Source of the DNA: Antarcticimicrobium sp040365005
GTDB taxonomy: Bacteria > Pseudomonadota > Alphaproteobacteria > Rhodobacterales > Rhodobacteraceae
Reading direction: 5' to 3'
Assembly: GCF_040365005.1 (NCBI RefSeq)
Contig: NZ_BAABWV010000019.1
Location: forward strand, 16,492-80,491
Length of the DNA: 64,000 nucleotides
Part shown: positions 56,162-63,037 of the stretch, piece by piece
How positions within the stretch are numbered: position 1 is the stretch's first letter
How the letters are laid out: each line of letters begins with the position of its first letter
Notes under the pieces: model-generated
Told to the model about the DNA's origin: nothing
The model's input: only the letters and a program-made list of their open reading frames with translations
Database searches by the model: none
Translations under genes and position numbers: made by a program

Positions 56162-57354
56162 ACAAGCCGCTGAAACAGCACCTGATCGACCCCGAAATCT
56201 GCATCCGCTGTTACACCTGCGAAATGACCTGTCCGCTCGAGGCGATCGAGCATGACGACAACAACGTCGTGGTCGACGCGTCCAAGTGCAACTTTTGCAT
56301 GGATTGCATCCCGGTCTGCCCGACCGGCTCGATCGACGAGTGGCGGGTGGTGAACGATCCCTATACGGTGGATGAACAGTTCGAATGGGACGAACTGCCC
56401 GCGCAGGCGGATATCCAGGCCCCCGGCGGCGAGGCCGAGACCGGGATGGAGGCGCTGGACGAGGCGATGGCCGCCCTGCTGGCCGAGGCCCACTCCGGGG
56501 CCGGCGGCAAGGCGAAAGCGCCGGCCTCGGCCTCCAAGCCGACGGTCAACATGTACAACCTCGGCAAACCGGCCGAGGCCACGGTCCAGGGCAACTATCG
56601 CCTGACGTCCGAGGACTCCGACAGCGACGTGCGCCATGTCATCCTCGACCTCGGGGGGCTGCCGTTCCCGGTGCTGGAGGGCCAGAGCGTCGGGATCATC
56701 CCGCCGGGCACCGATGACGAGGGCAAGCCGCACCTGCCGCGTCTGTATTCGGTCTCCAGCCCGCGCGATGGCGAACGGCCCAACTTCAACAACCTCTCCC
56801 TCACCGTGAAGCGCGAGGAGGGCGGGCTGTGCTCCAACTATGTCTGCGATCTGCAAAAAGGCGACAAGGTGCAGCTTACCGGGCCGTTCGGGGCCACCTT
56901 CCTGCTGCCCGAGGACCCGCAGGCGCGCCTGTTGATGATCTGCACCGGGACCGGGTCCGCGCCGATGCGCGCCTTTACCATGCGCCGCCAGCGCAGCGTC
57001 GGGGCGAAATCGGGTGGCATGGTGATGTTCTTCGGCGCCCGCACCCCTGAGAGCCTGCCCTATTTCGGCCCGCTGAACAAAGTGCCCGAGGCGCTGCTGA
57101 AGAAACACCTGGTGTTCTCGCGTGTTCCCGGCGCGGACAAGGAATACGTCCAGGACCGGATGCGGGTCGAGGAAGAGGCGGTGGCCGAGATGATCGCCGA
57201 TCCCAACACGCATATTTACATCTGCGGCTTGCGCGGTATGGAGGAGGGCGTCGAAAAGACGCTGACCAATATCGCCGAAAGCATCGGCCAGCCTTGGGGC
57301 GCGCTGCGCGACACCATGCGCGACGAGGGCCGTTATCACGTGGAAACCTACTGA
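56158..57354 (+). CDS. boxA: Benzoyl-CoA 2,3-epoxidase, reductase subunit
   Basis: A 398-residue reductase that passes electrons from NADPH to BoxB. Two [4Fe-4S] sites sit at Cys15/18/21/25 and Cys44/47/50/54. After an acidic, Ala-rich linker comes a ferredoxin-NADP+ reductase module with RLYSVSS (FAD), MICTGTGSAPMRAF (NADPH) and a C-terminal FAD-stacking Tyr (HVETY). Start ATG overlaps the mini-ferredoxin stop; the thioesterase follows with no gap. Confidence 0.95.
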   Translation: MNKPLKQHLIDPEICIRCYTCEMTCPLEAIEHDDNNVVVDASKCNFCMDCIPVCPTGSIDEWRVVNDPYTVDEQFEWDELPAQADIQAPGGEAETGMEALDEAMAALLAEAHSGAGGKAKAPASASKPTVNMYNLGKPAEATVQGNYRLTSEDSDSDVRHVILDLGGLPFPVLEGQSVGIIPPGTDDEGKPHLPRLYSVSSPRDGERPNFNNLSLTVKREEGGLCSNYVCDLQKGDKVQLTGPFGATFLLPEDPQARLLMICTGTGSAPMRAFTMRRQRSVGAKSGGMVMFFGARTPESLPYFGPLNKVPEALLKKHLVFSRVPGADKEYVQDRMRVEEEAVAEMIADPNTHIYICGLRGMEEGVEKTLTNIAESIGQPWGALRDTMRDEGRYHVETY

Positions 57355-57816
57355 ATGACAAAGACAGACGACGCAGCCGTGCCGCCCCCGTACGAGCACG
57401 AGATCCGCGTCAGCTGGGCCGATTGCGACCCGGCCAGGATCGCCTATACCGGGCGGCTGCCCTATTTCGCGCTGGATGCGATCGACGCCTGGTGGGAGCA
57501 TCACCTGGGCGGCGGCTGGTATCACCTCGAGCTGGACCTCGGGTTTGGCACGCCCTTTGTCCATCTCAGCTTGGATTTCGTCTCGCCGGTCACGCCGCGT
57601 CACAGGTTGATCTGCAAGGTCTGGCCCAACAAGCTGGGGAACAAGTCGATCGGGTTCCGCGTCGATGGCTACCAGGATGGCGTCCTGTGTTTCAAGGGAC
57701 GCTTCGTCAACGTCTTTACCGTCTCGGAGACCTTCGAGTCGCGGTCCGCACCGCCGGATATCCGCAAGATGGTCGAACCGCTTTTGCGTCCGGATGACGC
57801 AACGATTTCCGCATGA
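57355..57816 (+). CDS. Hotdog-fold acyl-CoA thioesterase (4HBT type)
   Basis: A 153-residue thioesterase of the 4-hydroxybenzoyl-CoA thioesterase fold. The active-site region ADCDPARIAYTGRLPYFALD has the conserved D of the WADCDxARIxY motif, and LDLGFGTPFVHLSLDFVSPV follows. It starts directly after the boxA stop (TGA-ATG). In box clusters such enzymes may free CoA from stalled aryl-CoA esters; the substrate is inferred from position. Confidence 0.88.
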   Translation: MTKTDDAAVPPPYEHEIRVSWADCDPARIAYTGRLPYFALDAIDAWWEHHLGGGWYHLELDLGFGTPFVHLSLDFVSPVTPRHRLICKVWPNKLGNKSIGFRVDGYQDGVLCFKGRFVNVFTVSETFESRSAPPDIRKMVEPLLRPDDATISA

Positions 57817-57883
57817 TAGTGCAGCGGGCCGCCTTTAGTCGGGTGAAAGGGTTTGAAACGACCCTGATCTGGCCCTAGGCTTG

Positions 57884-57897
57884 TGCAATATTTTTCA
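57884..57897. promoter_or_regulatory. BoxR-type site upstream of boxR (degenerate)
   Basis: TGCA-ATATTT-TTCA, one full and one imperfect half-site, 16 bp before the boxR start. It suggests autoregulation. Confidence 0.45.
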
Positions 57898-57912
57898 TAA
57901 CCGGCCAGTGGC

Positions 57913-58830
57913 ATGACCGAGATCACCAACTTTCGAGGCGAGGCGACACCGCAATCGCAGGCGACCCGGGTCGAGGCCGAGGTTTCGGCCCTGATCCAGC
58001 GGGTCGGTGAGCGTGTGCGCCGCGCGCGGGAGCGCAAGGGCATTCCGCGGCGGGTGTTGTCGGAGATGTCCGGGGTGTCGCCGCGCTATCTCGCGCAGCT
58101 CGAGGCCGGAGAGGGCAACATCTCGATCGGGCTGTTGCAGCGGGTGGCCTCGGCGCTCGATCACCGGATCGAATGGCTGGTCGGGGAAGAGGACCCGTGG
58201 AACTCGGACGCCTTGCGGGTGGCAGACCTGTTCCGCAGCTCCAGCACCGATGTGCAACAGGCGATCCTGCGCCGGCTCAACCCCGAACCGGCCGAGGCAC
58301 TGCGCGGTCATCGCCTGTGCCTGATCGGGCTGCGGGGGGCGGGGAAATCGACCCTTGGCGCGCTGATCGGACAGGCTCTGAACATCCCCTTCGTCGAGCT
58401 GAACTCCGAGATCGAGGAACAGGCCGGCATGCCGGTCGAGGAGGTCATGGCGCTGTACGGGCAGGAGGGGTACCGCAAGCTCGAGGCGCAGGCGATCTCG
58501 CGCATCATCGCCACCCATGACAGCATGGTCCTGGCGGTTGCCGGCGGAATCGTGGCCGAGCCCGAGACCTATACCCAACTGCTCGAGCATTTCCACACCA
58601 TCTGGCTCAAGACCACGCCGGGCGAACATATGGCACGGGTGCGGGCGCAGGGCGACGAACGGCCGATGGCGGGCAACCCCGAGGCGATGGAACAGCTGCG
58701 CTCGATCCTGACCAGCCGCGAGGCGCTCTATTCCCGCGCGCAGGCACAGCTGGACACCTCGGGCCAGACCGTCGAGGCCTCGCTGGCGCAGCTTCTGGCG
58801 CTGATCGAAGACCGCAAGTTTCTGGGCTGA
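57913..58830 (+). CDS. boxR: BoxR/BzdR-type transcriptional regulator (XRE + shikimate kinase-like)
   Basis: A 305-residue regulator. Residues about 30-90 are an XRE helix-turn-helix (RVGERVRRARERKGIPRRVL, SEMSGVSPRYLAQLEAGEGN), and from about 134 a shikimate-kinase-like domain with P-loop GLRGAGKST at 139-147. That pairing is specific to BzdR/BoxR regulators, which repress benzoate genes until benzoyl-CoA binds the kinase-like domain. No strong ribosome site precedes ATG 57913. It is followed by the dehydrogenase-like gene after 2 bp. Confidence 0.94.
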   Translation: MTEITNFRGEATPQSQATRVEAEVSALIQRVGERVRRARERKGIPRRVLSEMSGVSPRYLAQLEAGEGNISIGLLQRVASALDHRIEWLVGEEDPWNSDALRVADLFRSSSTDVQQAILRRLNPEPAEALRGHRLCLIGLRGAGKSTLGALIGQALNIPFVELNSEIEEQAGMPVEEVMALYGQEGYRKLEAQAISRIIATHDSMVLAVAGGIVAEPETYTQLLEHFHTIWLKTTPGEHMARVRAQGDERPMAGNPEAMEQLRSILTSREALYSRAQAQLDTSGQTVEASLAQLLALIEDRKFLG

Positions 58831-58832
58831 GC

Positions 58833-59972
58833 ATGGCGCGCGCGCTGATCGTCGGTGCCGGGCCCGCCGGGGTCATGGCCGCGCGGCTGCTGACCCACGC
58901 GGGATACGCGGTGGTGCTGGCCGAACCCGATCCGGATGATGCGCGCCGAATTCGTGACATGCTGGCACAGGCCGGGCTGACCCTGACCGTGGTCGATGGG
59001 CCGGGCGATCCGACGGGCGCGCAGATCGTCATGGAGGCGATGGAAGAGGACCCCGGGCCGCGCACCAGCGTGCTGGAGCACCTGGAGCGAACCACCGCGC
59101 CCGACAGCCTGTTGCTCTCCACTACGCCCACCGGGATTTCCGGCCGTGTCATTGGATTTCGTCTCTATACCGCAGTTCAGAGCCGAAACTTGGTCGAGAT
59201 TGCCCCCGGCCCGGGGGCGCGAGAACCGCAGATCGCCGCCGCCTTTGCGCTGGCCGCCACCATGGGCCGCCACGCCGTGCGCGCGCCGCATAACCGCGCC
59301 TCGATTGGCACCCGGCTGATGCGGCGGCTCTACGAGGCGGCGGATACCATGCTCTTGCAGGGGGCCATTCCGCATGAGCTGGACGAGGCGATGGTCGCCC
59401 TTGGCTGGGACATGGGGCTCTACGAGGCGCAGGATCTGGCCGGGCTTGTCGCGGCCTATGCCGACCGCAAGGCACAGGTGCCGGATCGCGACCCTGACCG
59501 CCTTTATGTCCCGATCCAGGACCGCGTGGTCGAAGAGGGGCGGCTGGGAAAATCGGCGGGCGTCGGCTGGTATCGCTATCCCGGCGGCGGCGGTGCAGTG
59601 ATCGATCCGCTGGTCGAGGACCTCCTGCGCGAGGAGGCCTGGTTCGCCGGGGTCACCCCGCGCGGTTTCGGCGCGGAAGAGATGCAGGAGCGGCTGGTTA
59701 TGGCGCTGATCCACGAGGGGGCCTTGCTGCTGGCCGACGGCACCGCAGCGACGGCAGGGGATATCGACACGGTCAGCCGGGCCGGGCTGGGGTTTCCGGT
59801 GCGGTTGGGCGGGGTGATCGCCCATGCCGATGCGCTCGGGGCGGATCGGATCGCCGAGGCGCTGATGCGCCTGGCGGTGGAGGACCCGCTGGTCTGGACC
59901 CCGCCTGAACCGATCCTGGACTGTGCCGGCGCCGGGCGGCGGCTGGCGGAGTGGCGGCCCCTCAAGCGGTGA
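58833..59972 (+). CDS. 3-hydroxyacyl-CoA dehydrogenase family protein with substituted catalytic motif
   Basis: A 379-residue protein with the 3HCDH layout: N-terminal NAD fold (GAGPAGVMAA at 8-17), then two C-terminal domain repeats, the second around EEMQERLVMALIHEGALLL. In normal enzymes the motif is GxHFFNP with a catalytic His; here the matching stretch reads GFRLYTA, so His is Arg and the following FNP is lost. APHNR retains the later Asn-Arg. It may be inactive, regulatory, or use a different chemistry. It follows boxR by 2 bp. Beta-oxidation of 3,4-dehydroadipyl-CoA is a plausible context. Confidence 0.8.
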   Translation: MARALIVGAGPAGVMAARLLTHAGYAVVLAEPDPDDARRIRDMLAQAGLTLTVVDGPGDPTGAQIVMEAMEEDPGPRTSVLEHLERTTAPDSLLLSTTPTGISGRVIGFRLYTAVQSRNLVEIAPGPGAREPQIAAAFALAATMGRHAVRAPHNRASIGTRLMRRLYEAADTMLLQGAIPHELDEAMVALGWDMGLYEAQDLAGLVAAYADRKAQVPDRDPDRLYVPIQDRVVEEGRLGKSAGVGWYRYPGGGGAVIDPLVEDLLREEAWFAGVTPRGFGAEEMQERLVMALIHEGALLLADGTAATAGDIDTVSRAGLGFPVRLGGVIAHADALGADRIAEALMRLAVEDPLVWTPPEPILDCAGAGRRLAEWRPLKR

Positions 59973-60002
59973 GACGGCGGCGGGGCCGGGAGCCTCCGGC
60001 GG

Positions 60003-60024
60003 GAGTATTTGGCAAAGAGAAGAA
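60003..60024 (+). repeat. Copy of the dispersed GAGTATTT...AGAGAAGAA element
   Basis: Starts GAGTATTT and ends AAAGAGAAGAA, matching the arms at 23634-23695. It lies just after the hydroxyacyl-CoA dehydrogenase-like gene, between convergent genes. Confidence 0.6.
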
Positions 60025-60043
60025 CAGCAGCAGTGTCCGGACC

Positions 60044-61276
60044 TCAGCCCGCCGCCCCCGGTTCCCTGAGCCAGCCATCGGCAAAGGTCACCTCTGAGAC
60101 GCCGGCGAAGCGCGCCACGCGGGCCAGCTCGGCCTCGAGCCGGGCCTGTCGCGCGCCGTTCCAGCGGATGCCATTTTCCGGCCAGAGCGCGGTGACGTTC
60201 AGCCGGTCGCGGTCGCGCAGCGCCTTCATGTCGATACGGCCGACGATCCGCTCCCCCTCCAGAAGCGGAAAGACATAATAGCCGTACTTGCGCCGGGCCG
60301 CCGGGACGAACACCTCGATCCGGTACTCGAACCCGAACAGGCGGGCCGCCCGCGCCCGGTCGCGCAGCGCCGGATCAAAGGGGCTGAGCACGCGCATGCG
60401 CCCCGGAGGCGGAGGGAGATTTGACGCCGCCGCCTCGAGATCCGGGCGGGCGAAGACGCGGCGCAGGCTGCCGTCGGCGCAGGTGATCTCGGCCTCGATG
60501 ATCTCTCCCTTTGCCAGGGAGGCGTCGCACCACGCCTTGGCCTCGGCCGGGGTGACAAGCGCCCAGAACGCCGCCAACTCGCCCGGCGTGGCCACCCCCA
60601 ACCGGTCCAGCGCCGCGCCACAGGCCCAACGCACCGTCTCTTCCGGATCGGGCCGCGCGGGATCGGCCAGCAGCGCCGCGTCGATCACCCGCTCGGTCAG
60701 GTCATAGCGTTTCCGAAACCCGTCGCGGCCCACGATGCTGAGCGCGCCGGTGCGCCAGAGGTATTCCAGTGCGGTCTTGGACGGGTGCCAGTCCCACCAG
60801 CCGGTGCTGCCCTTTTTCTCGCCCTGCCCGAGGTCCGACGAGGTGACCGGCCCGTGATCGCGGATATGGCGCAGAACCGGCTCGAACTGGTCGTCGAACC
60901 GGTGCCCCTGCCACTCGCGCCAGCGACGTTTCAGCCGCTCCGCATCGCGGGCAAAGCGCAGATGCCAATGGGGAAAGAACGCCATCGGGATCATCGCCGC
61001 GTCATGGGTCCAGTGCTCGAACAAGGCGCGATCACCCTCGTAGAGCCGCTTGAGCTGCGCCGGCCGATAGGCCGGGCGGCGTGAAAAGAGGATCATGTCG
61101 TGGGCGCGGGCCACGGTGTTGATGCTGTCGACCTGCACGAACCCCAGCCCATTGATCACGCCGAGCAAGTCTTTACCCTTGCTCGGCCCCATTGGCGGCG
61201 CGGCCAGCCCGTGCCGGTCGAGGAACAACCGCCGCGCGGCCCGGTTGCCGATGCGCGGGCGGGCCATCCCGATCAT
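60044..61276 (-). CDS. YcaQ family interstrand-crosslink DNA glycosylase
   Basis: A 410-residue winged-helix protein of the YcaQ/AlkX family, DNA glycosylases that unhook interstrand crosslinks. The catalytic Q-x-D motif is seen as QVD in GLGFVQVDSINTVARAHD; E. coli YcaQ has the same type, while AlkZ enzymes carry QxQ. Winged-helix and beta-barrel parts follow. The start ATG 61276 overlaps the LacI stop (ATGA); Met at 61267 is an alternative. Pairing with a LacI-type regulator is unusual and may be accidental. Confidence 0.87.
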   Translation of the reverse strand: MIGMARPRIGNRAARRLFLDRHGLAAPPMGPSKGKDLLGVINGLGFVQVDSINTVARAHDMILFSRRPAYRPAQLKRLYEGDRALFEHWTHDAAMIPMAFFPHWHLRFARDAERLKRRWREWQGHRFDDQFEPVLRHIRDHGPVTSSDLGQGEKKGSTGWWDWHPSKTALEYLWRTGALSIVGRDGFRKRYDLTERVIDAALLADPARPDPEETVRWACGAALDRLGVATPGELAAFWALVTPAEAKAWCDASLAKGEIIEAEITCADGSLRRVFARPDLEAAASNLPPPPGRMRVLSPFDPALRDRARAARLFGFEYRIEVFVPAARRKYGYYVFPLLEGERIVGRIDMKALRDRDRLNVTALWPENGIRWNGARQARLEAELARVARFAGVSEVTFADGWLREPGAAG

Positions 61277-62298
61277 TCCCGCTTCAGCGTGTCGCCATAG
61301 CTGATCTTGGGGGTCAGCACGACCTGGCTGTCGACCTCCTGCGGCGGGGTCTCCAGCCGGGCCACGATGATCTCGGCGGCCTTGCGGCCGATCTCGTTCC
61401 GGCAGGCGTCCATGGTGGCCAGCTGCCGGGGCAGACCCTGCAACAGCTCCACCCCGTTGAAGCCGGCCAGGCCGATCCGCCCCGGGATGTCATAGCCCTT
61501 TTCCAGCAGGTACAGCAGCCCGCCGGCGCCGATCATGTCGTTGGAGTAATACAGGAAATCCAGGTCCGGCGACCGCGTCATCATCTCTGCGGTCATTTCG
61601 CGCCCCTTGGCCAGCGCCGACCCACCGGAATAGAAGGCGCGGTCCTCGATCTCGACGCCGTTCTTGGCCAGCTTCTCGGTGAACCCCTCGAAGCGTTTGC
61701 GCGCCCGGTGATCGAGCGGCATCTTGGTGCCCATGAAGCCAATCCGGCGGTAACCCGCGTCGAGGATCGCGCGCGCCATCTCGCGCCCGGCGCGACGATG
61801 CGAGATGCCGACCATGGCATCCACCGGGGCGCCGTCGGCATCCATGATCTCGACCACCGGGATGCCGGCGGCCCGCAGCATGGCGCGCGCCGCCTCGGTA
61901 TGCTCCAGCCCCGCGATGATCACGCCCGAGGGTCGCCAGGACAGCATCTCGTACAGAACCCGCTCTTCCTTTTCGGGCAGGTAGTCGGTGACCCCGACCA
62001 CCGGCTGCAGCGCGGTCGTCTCCAGCACCTCGTTGACGCCGGTCAGCACCTCGGGGAACACCATGTTGGACAGCGACGGGATGATCACCGCGATCAGGTT
62101 GACCCGGTTCGAGGCCAGCGCGCCGGCGATCTTGTTGGGCACGTAACCTAGCGCCTTGGCGGCGGCCAGAACGCGGGCGCGGGTCGCCTCGGAGACGTCG
62201 CCGCGGTTGCGCAACACACGGCTGACCGTCATCTCGGAGACACCCGAGGCCTCGGAGACATCGCGCAGGGTGAGCGGGCGTTTGTTTTCAACCGTCAC
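61273..62298 (-). CDS. LacI family transcriptional regulator
   Basis: A 341-residue LacI regulator. The HTH is LTLRDVSEASGVSEMTVSRVLRN with hinge helix KIAGALASNR, and the core is a periplasmic-binding-protein-like ligand domain (IAVIIPSLSNMVFPEVLTGVNEVL). It resembles GntR-type gluconate regulators. Its target genes are not evident here. Its stop overlaps the YcaQ-like gene. It lies upstream of tRNA-Arg on the opposite strand. Confidence 0.92.
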   Translation of the reverse strand: MTVENKRPLTLRDVSEASGVSEMTVSRVLRNRGDVSEATRARVLAAAKALGYVPNKIAGALASNRVNLIAVIIPSLSNMVFPEVLTGVNEVLETTALQPVVGVTDYLPEKEERVLYEMLSWRPSGVIIAGLEHTEAARAMLRAAGIPVVEIMDADGAPVDAMVGISHRRAGREMARAILDAGYRRIGFMGTKMPLDHRARKRFEGFTEKLAKNGVEIEDRAFYSGGSALAKGREMTAEMMTRSPDLDFLYYSNDMIGAGGLLYLLEKGYDIPGRIGLAGFNGVELLQGLPRQLATMDACRNEIGRKAAEIIVARLETPPQEVDSQVVLTPKISYGDTLKRE

Positions 62299-62320
62299 GA
62301 GAGACCCTTTTTGTCGGAAT

Positions 62321-62334
62321 GGTATGACGTTACC
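62321..62334. promoter_or_regulatory. Possible LacI operator upstream of the LacI gene
   Basis: GGTATGACGTTACC has symmetric ends GGTA/TACC, similar in style to GntR/LacI sites, but the centre is not symmetric. It lies 23 bp upstream of the LacI start. Confidence 0.3.
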
Positions 62335-62410
62335 GCGAAGCGACGATGCTGTTCAAGCATGTGCAAAACCGGTGACAAGCCCGACAAACCGGTCTAAACA
62401 CCCCGGCGAC

Positions 62411-62487
62411 GGCCCCGTGGCTCAACTGGATAGAGCAGCCCCCTCCTAAGGGGCAGGTTGCAGGTTCGAATCCTGCCGGGGTCACCA
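62411..62487 (+). tRNA. tRNA-Arg (anticodon CCU)
   Basis: A 77-nt cloverleaf with acceptor GGCCCCG/CGGGGTC, D arm GCTCAACTGGATAGAGC, anticodon stem GCCCC/GGGGC around CTCCTAA, T arm GCAGGTTCGAATCCTGC, and encoded CCA. The anticodon CCT reads AGG, so arginine. Such tRNA genes are common integration sites; the content changes to the right of it. Confidence 0.95.
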
Positions 62488-62737
62488 TATAAAACCGCCA
62501 AAGTGTTGGTAATAAACAAATAAATCGAAAAAACATTTTGTTGTTCCCCCACGCGTTCCCCCATGCGTAGCCGGATGCTACCGGAATTCCCGGGACACAA
62601 GCAAATGTTGAATTGTGGGCACGCGGAGAGACTGGGGCCGTCGGTTTGCCAGTTCGAGAAGCGCAAAGACCCAATGCCCCCCGGGGGGCTGTTTCTGCCG
62701 CTTATCAAAAGACAGGTCGGGCGTCGGTTTCCAGCGG

Positions 62738-63001
62738 TTACAGTTCAGACGAAAGTTTACGGGCTTCGCGGCCCAGCATGTTCGCCAACTTCCGCAACTC
62801 TACCGTTTCGCCGCTGCGCCCGCCGTGCCGCCAGTTCGGATTCGCTGGCCCCGGTTGAGCGCCCCCGCGCGCCCCGTGCATCCGGTATACGGTCCAGCCG
62901 CGAACGGCGGGGTTCCGGCATGGTTTTCCGGTGCGCTTTGATTTCGCGCTGCATCTCGGCGCAGCATGGGCGCTTTGCATGGGGTTGCCGTCACTTTTCA
63001 C
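62738..63001 (-). CDS. HGG-type small phage/island protein
   Basis: An 87-residue protein with Cys17 and Cys28 in RCSAKSKRTGKPCRNPAV and MHGARGGA following. The family, frequent in prophages and islands, usually has a third Cys in CRMHG; here it is Tyr39 (VYRMHG), one base change from Cys. A zinc-binding site would be weakened. A basic Ala/Glu-rich tail ends the protein. Function unknown. The 250 bp before it, 62488-62737, hold no convincing gene. Confidence 0.7.
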   Translation of the reverse strand: MKSDGNPMQSAHAAPRCSAKSKRTGKPCRNPAVRGWTVYRMHGARGGAQPGPANPNWRHGGRSGETVELRKLANMLGREARKLSSEL

Positions 63002-63037
63002 TTCTGCCCCTCCCTCCGTATGGCGTTCGACTGCGTC

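Noticed and set aside
62543..62571. GTTCCCCCA direct repeat as an attachment site
   Set aside because: A short adjacent repeat of about 10 bp; the expected att repeat is a copy of the tRNA 3' end, which is not seen inside the window.
62330..62674. Short minus-strand open frame over tRNA-Arg
   Set aside because: It is antisense to the tRNA and reads AGFEPATCPLGGG, a well-known false translation of tRNA-Arg.
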